From Nanosynbacter sp. (GTDB taxonomy: Bacteria; Patescibacteriota; Saccharimonadia; Saccharimonadales; Saccharimonadaceae), in contig JARKOR010000252.1 of NCBI GenBank assembly GCA_029975625.1, forward strand, positions 1 to 23,866: a stretch of 23,866 bases of DNA, read 5' to 3'. The notes beneath the pieces were generated by a model. That model searched no databases. It saw only the letters and a list, made by a program, of their open reading frames with translations, and was not told the origin of the DNA. This document shows, one piece after another, positions 15,394 to 23,866 of the stretch; the stretch's first letter is position 1, and the number at the start of each line of letters is the position of its first letter. A program made the translations under genes and the position numbers.

Positions 15394-16110
15394 TTAGAGA
15401 TTTGCGACGTTATGATAAACTTTTTGTACATCGTCGTCATCTTCAAGGGCATCAACAAGCCCTTCAAAGATTTCTAAATCTTCTGGGGAAAGCTCAACTT
15501 CAGATTGCGCAATCATTTCTAATTCTGTTGTTGAGAACTCAGTGATTCCAGCTGCTTTTAGAGCCGCGATTCCTTTATGAAGGTCAGTAGGTTCGGTATA
15601 AATAACAATGTTACCTTCTTCTTCAGTCACATCACGAACATCAACTTCAGCTTCAAGTAAAATTTCAAAAATATGGTCAGGGTCTGATCCTTTAAATACA
15701 ATCACACCCGTATTGTCAAACATATAGCTGACAGAACCTGCCGCTCCGATATTGCCGCCTTTTTTATTGAAAATTGTGCGAACGTTAGCAATCGTACGGT
15801 TAACATTTGAAGTCAATGTCTCGGCGATAATCATTGAGCCATTAGGACCAAAGCCTTCATAACGGCCCTGCACGAACGTTTCATCTCCGCCGCCTTTGGC
15901 TTTATCAATTGCTTTATCAATAACGTGCTTTGGAACTTGTGCCTGCTTTGCACGTTCAATAACGAATTTTAAAGATGTGTTTAATTCTGGATCGGGTTCA
16001 CCTTGTTTAGCAGCAGCATAGATTTCTACACCGAATTTTGCATAAATTTTAGACGTTGCACCGTCTTTAGCCGTTTTTTTAGCAACAATATTGGCCCATT
16101 TACGTCCCAC
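15394..16110 (-). CDS. yeeN: YebC/TACO1-family protein YeeN
   Basis: A 238-residue cytoplasmic protein of the YebC/PmpR (UPF0082) family. These proteins were long annotated as transcriptional regulators, and work on relatives, including mitochondrial TACO1, now points to a role in translation, helping ribosomes through difficult stretches. The family N-terminus [20 protein letters not shown], the GGGDE loop and the block [17 protein letters not shown] are present. The acidic C-terminus includes DALEDDDD. It is the second YebC-type paralogue of E. coli and, as I recall, closer to the Firmicutes YeeI type. The start is GTG 16110, supported by GAGGAG upstream, where an ATG is absent. It is a monocistronic unit with its own terminator. 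Confidence 0.94.
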   Translation of the reverse strand: MGRKWANIVAKKTAKDGATSKIYAKFGVEIYAAAKQGEPDPELNTSLKFVIERAKQAQVPKHVIDKAIDKAKGGGDETFVQGRYEGFGPNGSMIIAETLTSNVNRTIANVRTIFNKKGGNIGAAGSVSYMFDNTGVIVFKGSDPDHIFEILLEAEVDVRDVTEEEGNIVIYTEPTDLHKGIAALKAAGITEFSTTELEMIAQSEVELSPEDLEIFEGLVDALEDDDDVQKVYHNVANL

Positions 16111-16452
16111 TGGAATGATCTCCTCGAAAATTTATTTACATTACTGGTAAATCGTTAACATGTGTTAAATCAGCATATTATATCATAACAGGAAAAATCT
16201 CGTCTATTAGAAATAAAAATATTCTAAAGCCATAATCTTATATTTTGTTTTATAAAAACTAATGTTGTTGGCGGGATTTTTTATAATTATATTTTGAAAG
16301 CATACATGCTTTTAATATGCGGAAATCATTAAGACGATAATGAAACTCGCATCTGCCCAAGGAAGCAAACAGCCCGCGTTGATTGCAGGCTATTTGCCAG
16401 ATGTCTTGCTTAATCCTTCACATCTATTTCTGATGAGAAGGTTCAGAACTTA
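16111..16452. other. Intergenic region between amn and yeeN
   Basis: The strongly AT-rich part (16120-16320) must hold the yeeN promoter, although I cannot pick one convincing pair of boxes. A weak inverted repeat, AGCCCGC...GCAGGCT (16371-16387), downstream of amn is a poor terminator candidate for amn. No gene is supportable. Confidence 0.5.
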
Positions 16453-17907
16453 TTATCGGAACGGCGGCTCATTAAAGGTTCGTAATTTACGCGAATGCAG
16501 TCGGTCGCCTTCTGCGCGCAGCAAATCGATCGCCCGAATGCCAATTTGCAGGTGTTCGGAAATAGCACCTTCATAAAAACGGTTAGCCTGACCGGGAAGT
16601 TTAATCTCGCCATGCAACGGTTTATCTGAAACACACAGTAGTGTCCCGTATGGCACGCGGAAACGATATCCTTGCGCGGCAATGGTTGCACTTTCCATAT
16701 CAATTGCTACGGCCCGGCTTAAGTTAAAACGAAGTGCAGAAGCTGAGTAACGTAATTCCCAGTTCCTGTCATCTGTGGTTACCACAGTACCTGTACGTAG
16801 CCGCTGTTTGACTTCCTCACCGGGCCTGCCACTCACCAGCTTGGTGGCGTCATAAAGCGCACGTTGCACTTCAGCAATGCTCGGAATAGGAATATCGGGC
16901 GGCAGAACCGCATCAAGAACGTGGTCATCGCGTAAATAAGCGTGTGCAAGTACATAATCGCCAATGGCCTGACTTTCACGTAATCCGCCACAGTGACCAA
17001 TCATCAACCAGACATCCGGGCGTAGCACTGCCAGATGATCGCAGATGGTTTTAGCATTGGACGGTCCCACGCCAATATTCACCAGAGTAATACCCTGAGC
17101 ATCGGCGGTAATTAAATGCCATGCTGGCATCTGGTGTTTTTTCCATGCAAGGTCGGAAATGGCTTCTTCTGGCGCTTTGGTTTCGGCGGTGATCCAGTTC
17201 CCGCCAGCACAAGAAAGGGCAATGTAAGGACTATCAGGATCGAGGATCTGGCTGCATCCCCAACGAACGAATTCATCCACATAACGTGTGTAGTTGGTAA
17301 ACAAGACGAACGGCTGAAAATGTTCAACTGGCGTACCGGTATAATGGCGCAACCGTGCGAGGGAAAAATCGACGCGGCGCGCATCAAAATGCGATAGCGG
17401 GGAGAATTCCGTTGGATGATAAATGCCGTCTGCAGTTTCATCGCCAATTTGCGCCAGTTCTGTTGTCGGGAAGTAGCGAGTTAACCCAGCGCTCATTGAG
17501 CGATCAAGTGTCAATTCAGAGCCATCGATGACATAAGGATAAGGGATTTCATGCTGCGAGGGTTGCACAGAGATATGCGCACCATAATCCTGATACAGCA
17601 ACGTAAGTTGTTCATTAAGATACGAACGAAAGAGAGTAGGGCGAGTAATCGTGGTGGTGTAGCTGCCTGCGTGAGTAAAACGACCAAATGCGCGCGTTTT
17701 GGGGGGATTGGTTGTGCTACCGTCCCAGGTTACGGTCAGTGATGGATAGACAAAAAGACCTTGTTTGCGGGCGTTTTCATCAGGTAATTCGCCACTGGTA
17801 ATATAGTTGCCAATGGCGTTGCGTAATGCGACTACAGATTGCTCATACAGCGCGTCGAGTTTATCCAGTGCCTGAGCTGGGGTCAGACCGGAGCCCTTAT
17901 TATTCAT
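16453..17907 (-). CDS. amn: AMP nucleosidase
   Basis: A cytoplasmic enzyme that splits AMP into adenine and ribose-5-phosphate, controlling the purine nucleotide pool. It is allosterically activated by ATP and inhibited by phosphate. The 484-residue protein has an N-terminal regulatory domain specific to AMP nucleosidases (about 1-180). The C-terminal phosphorylase-type catalytic domain contains NIGVGPSNAKTICDHL, MIGHCGGLRESQ, and AIDMESATIAAQG, the purine-phosphorylase-like active-site segment. I chose ATG 17907, with AGGAGACACAC upstream, because it gives the known length. The open frame extends to 18063 but would run into shiA. Transcription is separate from shiA, which ends at a strong hairpin before it. 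Confidence 0.96.
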   Translation of the reverse strand: MNNKGSGLTPAQALDKLDALYEQSVVALRNAIGNYITSGELPDENARKQGLFVYPSLTVTWDGSTTNPPKTRAFGRFTHAGSYTTTITRPTLFRSYLNEQLTLLYQDYGAHISVQPSQHEIPYPYVIDGSELTLDRSMSAGLTRYFPTTELAQIGDETADGIYHPTEFSPLSHFDARRVDFSLARLRHYTGTPVEHFQPFVLFTNYTRYVDEFVRWGCSQILDPDSPYIALSCAGGNWITAETKAPEEAISDLAWKKHQMPAWHLITADAQGITLVNIGVGPSNAKTICDHLAVLRPDVWLMIGHCGGLRESQAIGDYVLAHAYLRDDHVLDAVLPPDIPIPSIAEVQRALYDATKLVSGRPGEEVKQRLRTGTVVTTDDRNWELRYSASALRFNLSRAVAIDMESATIAAQGYRFRVPYGTLLCVSDKPLHGEIKLPGQANRFYEGAISEHLQIGIRAIDLLRAEGDRLHSRKLRTFNEPPFR

Positions 17908-17949
17908 GTGTGTCTCCTGTTCCATACAATTACCGCACATCCGATAGTA

Positions 17950-17968
17950 TGTCACAGAAATGTGAAAC
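17950..17968 (-). promoter_or_regulatory. Candidate PhoB-box-like repeat upstream of amn
   Basis: On the minus strand TTTCACA and TGTGACA occur with an 11-bp repeat period about 45 nt before the amn start. amn has been reported as a PhoB-dependent gene and the spacing fits a pho box, but the sequence match to CTGTCAT repeats is only partial. Confidence 0.3.
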
Positions 17969-17978
17969 AAAAGTGTAA

Positions 17979-18002
17979 GGCGAAGATCGGATGATCTTCG
18001 CC
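17979..18002 (-). terminator. Terminator hairpin of shiA
   Basis: GGCGAAGATC and GATCTTCGCC form a perfect 10-bp stem with a 4-nt loop, beginning 6 nt after the shiA stop. On the minus strand it is followed by TTACACTTTTG, an imperfect T-rich tail. It separates shiA from the amn promoter. Confidence 0.75.
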
Positions 18003-18008
18003 AGGCTA

Positions 18009-19325
18009 TCAAGCGCGTTGACTGTCTTTCATCAACAAAGCGGTCATTGCGGAAATCAGGCATCCAGCCAGCAAATAAATGGCGACGCTATGCCAGTTCC
18101 CGGCAAAGTAAGTGATGAGTGCAGCGGCAATAAAAGGTGTAAATCCACCGCCAACCACACTGGCAACCTGATAACCGACTCCAGCGCCACTATAGCGATA
18201 ACTGGCACCAAACATTTCGGTAAACATCGGTTGTTGCACACACACCACCATGTCATGCGCAATGTTTGCCAGCATTATGGAGAAGAAAACTATCCAGAAA
18301 ATAGATTGTGCTTCAAGCGCCATAAAGAAAGGAAATGCGCTCAACGTTCCGATTAACGCACCTGTGATATAAACCCTACGGCGACCAAAACGATCGGCAA
18401 GCCAGGCAAAACAGGGAATTGTCAGGCAGCTTAATCCACCTACCAGCAAACCAATATTAAGGAAAAGTTCGCGCGGTAGCCCCATATTCTGGGTTGAATA
18501 ATTAAGTGCAAAGGCAGTAACGATGTACATTGTCAGCAATTCGCACAGTCGTAGCGCAATAATCTTCAGGAAAGCACCGGGATGTCGTAACAGCGCTTCG
18601 ATAACCGGGATGCGTTTTTTCGCGGCAGCTTGATAATGTTGCTGTTGTTCAAATTCCGCGGACTCCTCCATGCCATTGCGCACCCACAATGCTCCCAGTA
18701 CCAGTACGATGCTAAACAGGAAAGGAATGCGCCAGCCCCAGCTTAAAAACTGTTCGTCAGTCGTCATCATACTGATCAATGAAACCAGTCCGGTTGAAAG
18801 CAGTAAACCTACACCGTAGCCAACTTGTACACCGCTACTGTAAAAGGCTTTTTTATTTTTCGGTGCACTTTCAACGGAAAGCAACGCCGCGCCTCCCCAT
18901 TCGCCGCCGACGGCAAATCCCTGAATGGCACGCAGTGTCACCAGCAAAATAGGTGCCCACCACCCAATGGTCGAGAATGAAGGAAGAATACCAATCAAGG
19001 CTGTCGCGATGCCCATCATCCAGACGGTCAGCATTAACATGCGCTTACGTCCCAGTCGGTCGCCAAAGTGACCGAAAATGACACCGCCGAGCGGACGGAA
19101 AAGGAATCCGACGCCAAAGGTGGCAAATGCGGCGAGCGTTCCCATCGCCGGGCTTACTTGCGGGAAAAACTCGCGATTAAACACCAGTGCGGCGGTGATG
19201 CCATAGAGTAAAAAATCATACCAGTCGACGACGGCACCAGCGAAGCTGCCTAACGCAGCTCGTCGGGCGCGACTTAACGAAAGCGTCCCTTCATCGGGAC
19301 GAGTGGAGATGAGCGTGGAGTCCAT
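18009..19325 (-). CDS. shiA: Shikimate permease, major facilitator superfamily
   Basis: An inner-membrane proton symporter that imports shikimate (and dehydroshikimate) into the aromatic pathway. The 438-residue protein has about twelve membrane segments. It carries the metabolite:H+ symporter signature, FGHFGDRLGRKRML between helices 2 and 3, its second-half counterpart LADRFGRRRVYITG, and the conserved GFAVGGEWGGAALLSVE. Start ATG 19325 is preceded by AGGATC. Full length and intact. Terminates at the hairpin before amn. Confidence 0.95.
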   Translation of the reverse strand: MDSTLISTRPDEGTLSLSRARRAALGSFAGAVVDWYDFLLYGITAALVFNREFFPQVSPAMGTLAAFATFGVGFLFRPLGGVIFGHFGDRLGRKRMLMLTVWMMGIATALIGILPSFSTIGWWAPILLVTLRAIQGFAVGGEWGGAALLSVESAPKNKKAFYSSGVQVGYGVGLLLSTGLVSLISMMTTDEQFLSWGWRIPFLFSIVLVLGALWVRNGMEESAEFEQQQHYQAAAKKRIPVIEALLRHPGAFLKIIALRLCELLTMYIVTAFALNYSTQNMGLPRELFLNIGLLVGGLSCLTIPCFAWLADRFGRRRVYITGALIGTLSAFPFFMALEAQSIFWIVFFSIMLANIAHDMVVCVQQPMFTEMFGASYRYSGAGVGYQVASVVGGGFTPFIAAALITYFAGNWHSVAIYLLAGCLISAMTALLMKDSQRA

Positions 19326-19639
19326 AATGATCCTGTTTGTACTGTCTTTTTATAATTAGTATGGAAAAGGTAACTCACATTGCCGTCGATCTATAAACGA
19401 ACCTTATGAGACTACCTCGACAGAGCGCATCTGCAAATGATTTTATGGCCGATTAACGGCAACATGAAAAATTCGCTGGAAGATGAAAGCGCAGGAGTTG
19501 CTGGTGTTGTTTAAGGATTAAGCAGAGGACCCACAGGTTCGAGATATGAAACATAAAAGTCCGCATATGCACAAAATTGCGCCATGATGAGTCTGATAGA
19601 CTGCAATGCATTATAACCAGTAGGGAGGCGAGGTTAGGT
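19326..19639. other. Divergent intergenic region between shiA and yeeL
   Basis: This stretch must contain the divergent promoters for shiA and yeeL. A TATAAT-like AT-rich patch lies about 25-35 nt before shiA on the minus strand. A short GCCG-ATTAA-CGGC inverted repeat lies near 19448-19460. Small in-frame peptides are not supportable. I find no repeats or RNA genes. Confidence 0.45.
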
Positions 19640-20692
19640 ATGTTTTTAGCATCATTGTTGAGACGTATTGCATTTAGTTACTACGATTATAAAGCTTATA
19701 ATTTTAATATTGAAAAAACAGAGTTTGTTGTTATCCATATTCCCGACCAGATTGGCGATGCTATGGCCATCTTTCCTGTTATTCGGGCGCTTGAATTGCA
19801 TAAAATTAAGCATCTTTTAATTGTTACGTCGACAATTAATTTAGAAGTGTTTAATGCACTTAAACTTGAAAAGACTAAATTAACATTAGTCACAATGACT
19901 ATGCAGGATCACGCAACATTAAAAGAAATAAAAGATTTAGCAAAGAACATAACACAGCAATACGGTACGCCGGATCTTTGTATAGAGGCGATGAGTAAAA
20001 AGAACCTGAAAACGATGATATTTATCAGTCAGTTAAAAGCAAAAACGAATTTTCAGGTTGTTGGTTTAACCATGAAGTGCTACTCCCCTTTGTGCAAGAA
20101 CGCGTCCCGGATGGATCAGAATCTCCGGGCTCCTGTACCCATGACATGGGCATTTATGATGCGTGAGGCGGGTTTTCCAGCAGTCAGGCCAATATATGAA
20201 TTGCCACTAAGTGAGGATGTACTCGATGAGGTGCGCGAGGAAATGCGATCGTTAGGATCTTACATTGCGCTTAATTTAGAAGGTAGCTCGCAGGAACGTA
20301 CATTTTCATTATCGATTGCAGAAAATCTAATAGCAAAAATTCAAAGTGAAACAGATATACCAATAGTGATCGTTCATGGACCAAAAGGGGAAGATAAAGC
20401 CAGGGTATTAGTGGATTGTTATAATAATGTCTACCGTTTATCCTTATCACCCTCGATTAAACGTTCAGCAGCAATCATAAAAGATGCTTATATCGCAATA
20501 ACTCCTGACACCTCAATATTACATATGGCAAGTGCCTATAATACTCCCGTTGTTGCAATTTATGCTGATTACAAAACGCGATGGCCCGCAATGGCCGATG
20601 TTTCGGAGTCAGTCGTCGTTGGGCAAAAAATTGACAATATAAGTCTGGATGAATTCGCAAAGGCATTAAAAAGTGTTTTGGCGAGAATATGA
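19640..20692 (+). CDS. yeeL: Glycosyltransferase family 9 (heptosyltransferase-like) protein
   Basis: A 350-residue cytoplasmic glycosyltransferase resembling the heptosyltransferases of lipopolysaccharide core synthesis. The N-terminal acceptor-side motif is DQIGDAMAIFPVIRAL (compare GD-x-TP in WaaC/WaaF). The C-terminal sugar-nucleotide motif is ITPDTSILHMASAYNTPVVAIY (the PDTG-x-H-x-A pattern, with Ser for Gly). ATG 19640, preceded by GGGAGGCGAGG, is better than the upstream TTG 19577. The coding sequence is AT-rich compared with shiA and amn, suggesting acquisition. As I recall, the K-12 copy is a pseudogene, whereas here the frame is open throughout. It converges on the yeeJ adhesin gene. 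Whether it modifies that adhesin or a surface polysaccharide is unknown. Confidence 0.8.
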   Translation: MFLASLLRRIAFSYYDYKAYNFNIEKTEFVVIHIPDQIGDAMAIFPVIRALELHKIKHLLIVTSTINLEVFNALKLEKTKLTLVTMTMQDHATLKEIKDLAKNITQQYGTPDLCIEAMSKKNLKTMIFISQLKAKTNFQVVGLTMKCYSPLCKNASRMDQNLRAPVPMTWAFMMREAGFPAVRPIYELPLSEDVLDEVREEMRSLGSYIALNLEGSSQERTFSLSIAENLIAKIQSETDIPIVIVHGPKGEDKARVLVDCYNNVYRLSLSPSIKRSAAIIKDAYIAITPDTSILHMASAYNTPVVAIYADYKTRWPAMADVSESVVVGQKIDNISLDEFAKALKSVLARI

Positions 20693-20752
20693 GACAGTAC
20701 TTATGCATAGTAATGCCGATCTGTTATGAACGGTGGTGTCATCAATACTCTG

Positions 20753-20783
20753 AGGCTGGTCAATCATCACAGAAAACCAGCCT
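20753..20783 (+). terminator. Weak hairpin after yeeL
   Basis: AGGCTGGT (20753-20760) pairs with ACCAGCCT (20776-20783), followed by only TT. It lies 60 nt after the yeeL stop. A weak terminator, backed by the stronger one at 20904-20938. Confidence 0.5.
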
Positions 20784-20903
20784 TTGGATCAAAGCTGTAC
20801 TCACCGGATACGATCATAGTCACATCGAACGCGATTCTTGCGGTGCAGCAGTTTTATTTATTCATTTTCTGTGAGAGAAGGGCAAGCTCTATAGAGGGAA
20901 TGT

Positions 20904-20938
20904 AAAAAAGAGTGCTCCGAATGGAGCACTCTTTAAGA
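20904..20938. terminator. Bidirectional terminator between yeeL and yeeJ
   Basis: AAAGAGTGCTCC (20907-20918) and GGAGCACTCTTT (20923-20934) form a perfect 12-bp stem with a GAAT loop. There is an A-run on the left side, which reads as a T-run for the minus-strand yeeJ transcript. It is a textbook terminator for yeeJ, 16 nt past its stop. Confidence 0.92.
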
Positions 20939-20953
20939 AATTATAACGGAAAA

Positions 20954-23727
20954 TCACAGGTTTTTATAACATGTCGCATAAGCAAACCCAAGCTTTTCAA
21001 ATACGCTTTGATCACCTGTTGCCAGGGAAACTACGTATTGTTCGCTTGAGTTTGCGGGACTAGATGACCAATACATATTTGATTGAAAACCAGCTTCAGT
21101 CGTGTAATGCCCCATATCTCCCCATTCACTGTACAGTGACCCGATGCCTCGGGAACGACTATGGTTTAAATGGTCTGCACGGGGAAGTGTGTAGCCATTG
21201 CTACTGCAAAAATTTTCAGCAAGGCTGTATATCATGAAAGCATCGCCGGAGTTCACCCACCAACTCTTCACACGGATTTCGTATACATAGCTAGGGCCTC
21301 CTGATTTTGGCGTCGCCGTAATCCTTTCCCAATTGCTGCCGACATTTTTAAATGTCACTTTACCGGTAGCATCAACATCGACCCAGGAGGCAGAGCTTGA
21401 AAACTCATAATCAGCCGCCGTTTTTCCTGGGGCAAAGTTGTCATTATTCAACTGATAATACGCCCCGGTGAACCCCTGCGAAGGGAATGTAGTTGTCGGT
21501 AGGTCAGTACCATTGACTGATACTGTACCGCTCATTATTTTGTCTTCTGCGCGAGTGAATTGTATTGTGGTACTCAGACCAGCTTGATGAACACCATTCA
21601 ATACAGGGATCAGCGTTGCGATACCCTCTCCGCCGCCTGTAATGGTGGCTTTGTAATCACCGTTGATATTTTGACTGTAATCAATTGCGCTAATTTTCAT
21701 ATAGGGCACGTTAGTACCTGATTGCACAAATTCCAGCCCTTCAGAAACTTTGATCGGATTGCCTGATATATCGTGCAGAACAAGATGTAGCTCAGCACTA
21801 TCGGTAAAGTCTCCTTTCAATGATGACCGATTGTTCTTAAGGACTGACTTTGAGGCGTCTGCCGGGCCTGCCACCAGCGTTATATCTACTGTTTGCATTC
21901 CACCAGCGGTCGTGACTGCGCTTACCGTGACGCTCCCCGTTATCGCTCCTCTCACGCTTGTTGTCGCGATTCCGTTTTGATCTGTCACCGCTGTTAATGA
22001 CGTTAATGTGGCAGAGCCGCTTTTTAAGGCGAAGTACACAGTGAGACCTTCGATCAGGTTACCACTGCCATCCTCAACCGTTGCCTTTAAGGTACTTAAA
22101 TCACTGTTGGTGGCGGCGATAGTCGATGGATCAGCGATAAAGCTAGCAACATGTGCTGTGCTTGGGTTGCCAGTAACCTTCACGGTTGTCTGTGTCTGAA
22201 TAATTACGCCGCTATGGATCGATGCTGTCACCACATATGTACCGACTTTATTGCTGGTCAGAACGACTTGTGCCTCACCTGAAGTGTTGGTTGTCGCCGT
22301 TTGGCTACTTAACGTTGCACCTTCGGGCGTTACGCTAAAGGTAACGAGTTCATGGCTCAATGGAGCCCCGTTTGCATGAGTTAACCTTACAGTCAGAGTT
22401 GCTCCCGATGGGTCATTGACGCCGATAAGCGGACTTGATGACGTGAGTGTTAGTCTTAGATCGATTACCACCAGGTCCTTCTCATAAAAGGAGCCATTCG
22501 CCAGGGATGCTTTCACAGTATACGAACCGTATCTTCCAGGCGTCATGGTGACCTCAGCTATACCCTGCCTATTCGTAGAAACCGTATCCTGACTAATGAC
22601 CATGTTAAAACTTGACGGCTCTGCACTGAATGTCACAAGTTGGTCAGCAACTGGATTGCCAAACTGGTCGTCGACGTGTGCTTTAACCGCTATGGGTTCT
22701 CTGATTATTACCTGACCTTCAGGCATTTCCAGACTGGTGATCGTCGCAGAATCAACATCTGCGTTGACAGTTAACATTCGAATGGCGGCTTCGGTAGGTG
22801 CGATTGCCAAATTAGCTGTAACTACTTTCGTTCCAGCAATGGTGCTTGTCACAAGGATTTCTGCCTTACCCTGAGCATCCGTTTCGACACTGGTGTTACT
22901 CAGCGTGGTGGCGGGGCCGCGGAAATTGACCTTGATACCTTCTAGCGGGTTGCCGTAAGCGTCAGTGACGCTTGCCGTCAGGGTCACGCCCTCGGTTGTG
23001 CTCGCGGTGAATGAGCTTGATGATGCGGTAAAACCAGCCAGTTTAGCGGTACCAGCATCGGCAATCAAAGTCACCGGCTTCGTATCACTGACACCGTAAC
23101 TGTTCACGCTAACTGTCACGGGATAGGTGCCGGATTTTGTACCGCTCAGTGTAACTTCAGCCTTGCCGTTGATGTCTGTAATGGCGGAACCGCCTTGTCC
23201 GAGAGTGAAGCTTGCGCTCACATCTGCCGGTAGTGTGAATGTTACCGCCTCATTGGCTAACGGGTTGCCGTTTCCATCAGTCACTGTTGCCTGAAGTTTG
23301 GTCATCCCAATGTTATTGGCGATGAAATTGTCCTCGGTAACGTTAAGATTAACCTGCGCAGTGAGCGTATCCGCAGTAAAGTTCACCACCAGTTGTCCGC
23401 TCTTACCGCCAGCCATCGATGCTGTAACAGTATGAGCGCCTGCTTTTGTACCTTTCAGCGTGACTTTCGCTTTGCCTTCAGTATCAGTAATCGCTTTACC
23501 GCCATCGCTCAGTGTGAAGTTCGCCCTCACATCTTCCGGCAGAGTAAATGTTACCTCAGCGTTGGCTATCGCATTGCCCTCTGTATCAGCGACTGTTGCT
23601 GTTAGTGTCGTGAGATCGTTATTGTCGGCAATCACCGGATCCTTCGAGGCTGCCAGCGTGATTTCAGCATTCGCGACGTTCGGCACATAGGTCACTGTGT
23701 GTTGCATCGAATCGCCATTGTCGAGGG
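20954..23727 (-). pseudogene. yeeJ: Inverse autotransporter adhesin YeeJ, C-terminal part cut by IS26
   Basis: This is the last ~924 residues of the intimin/invasin-like giant adhesin YeeJ, whose missing N-terminus would hold the signal, LysM and outer-membrane beta-barrel. What remains is the exported passenger. About seven Ig-like Big_1 repeats of ~100 residues are seen, for example starting at ANAEITLAASKDPVIADNND, AQVNLNVTEDNFIANN and AHVASFIADPSTIAATNSD. A Big_2-like segment (KIMSGTVSVNGTD) follows, then a C-type-lectin-like end with WWVNSG, YTLPRADHLNH and the final cysteine-containing FAYATCYKNL. K-12 YeeJ is about 2,358 residues, so roughly 1,430 residues are absent from this window. 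The IS26 tip at 23728 interrupts the frame. A TTG inside IS26 (23740) keeps it formally open but is not a real start, and no signal peptide follows it. Confidence 0.9.
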
Positions 23728-23866
23728 GGCACTGTTGCAAAGTTAGCGATGAGGCAGCCTTTTGTCTTATTCAAAGGCCTTACATTTCAAAAACTCTGCT
23801 TACCAGGCGCATTTCGCCCAGGGGATCACCATAATAAAATGCTGAGGCCTGGCCTTTGCGTAGTGC
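23728..23866 (-). mobile_element. IS26 (IS6 family) end, truncated by the window edge
   Basis: The 14-bp terminal repeat GGCACTGTTGCAAA occupies 23728-23741 and is followed by the known IS26 right-end sequence. The transposase C-terminus points into yeeJ, so this is the right (transposase 3') end. The 8 bp adjoining it in yeeJ are GTCGAGGG (23720-23727), the expected target duplication if the insertion was simple. The rest of the element, about 680 of 820 bp, is outside the window. Confidence 0.95.
23780..23866 (-). CDS. tnpA: IS26 transposase, C-terminal 28 residues (partial)
   Basis: Ends in FYYGDPLGEMRLVSRVFEM followed by TAA, identical as far as I can recall to the IS26 DDE transposase C-terminus. 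The frame is open to the window edge. The N-terminal helix-turn-helix and the catalytic D-D-E are outside. IS26 mobilises many resistance genes by cointegrate formation. Confidence 0.95.
   Translation of the reverse strand, partial: ALRKGQASAFYYGDPLGEMRLVSRVFEM

Noticed and set aside
17908..18063. N-terminal extension of amn
   Set aside because: It would overlap the shiA terminator and the end of shiA. ATG 17907 has a strong ribosome site and gives 484 residues.
23728..23740. Start of yeeJ at the TTG in the IS26 tip
   Set aside because: The codon belongs to the IS26 terminal repeat. The product would lack a signal peptide and the beta-barrel.
1..23866. CRISPR arrays, rRNA genes, replication origin
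   Set aside because: No regularly spaced repeats, rRNA-like segments or iteron clusters were seen on either strand.

Overview
The window looks like a chromosomal stretch of Escherichia coli or a very close relative. The gene order cobU-cobS-cobT-ldtA-tRNA(Asn)-nac-cbl-tRNA(Asn)-yeeO-tRNA(Asn)-yeeN-amn-shiA-yeeL-yeeJ, with these strands, is the one I recall for the asn-tRNA region of E. coli K-12 read backwards. Most products match the lengths I remember for that species (CobU 181, CobS 247, CobT 359, Nac 305, Cbl 316, YeeO 495, YeeN 238, Amn 484, ShiA 438 aa). These identifications rest on recognising the protein sequences, since no search was run.

Layout. (1) 1-725: decayed right part of an ISL3-family insertion sequence, with its terminal repeat. 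(2) 726-5153: an accessory block. It holds a broken C-terminal piece of gamma-glutamyltranspeptidase (ggt) and, convergent to it, a minus-strand operon read from 5153 down to 1109. The operon order is DeoR-type regulator fused to a PfkB sugar kinase (one-base frameshift), a cytoplasmic class I amidotransferase-like protein, a YdcZ-type transporter (in-frame amber stop), and a phosphotriesterase-family hydrolase. I recall the same order beside ggt in Salmonella. (3) 5262-7100: a graveyard of transposon debris, with an IS66-family right end, an IS2 left end joined to it, an oppositely oriented IS66-like N-terminal remnant, and an unidentified broken frame. (4) 7204-20692: core genome. cobUST serves nucleotide-loop assembly of cobalamin, ldtA links Braun lipoprotein to peptidoglycan, and nac and cbl are LysR regulators of nitrogen and sulfur limitation. 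yeeO is a MATE exporter, yeeN a YebC-family protein, amn the AMP nucleosidase and shiA the shikimate permease. Three identical 76-nt tRNA-Asn genes are interspersed. (5) 20693-23866: a GT9-type glycosyltransferase (yeeL, apparently intact) converges on the 3' part of the giant inverse-autotransporter adhesin gene yeeJ. yeeJ is cut by an IS26 whose end closes the window.

Regulatory sequence is clearest upstream of nac (sigma-54 promoter plus an NtrC-type enhancer site) and upstream of the three tRNA genes (TTGACA -35 boxes with -10 boxes 16-17 nt downstream). Several intrinsic terminators separate the units.

The most unusual part is the phosphotriesterase/kinase/transporter operon. Its gene content suggests uptake, phosphorylation and hydrolysis of a sugar or lactone-like compound, but the substrate is unknown. 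Two of its four genes carry single-nucleotide lesions, so this copy is either freshly decaying or able to switch.
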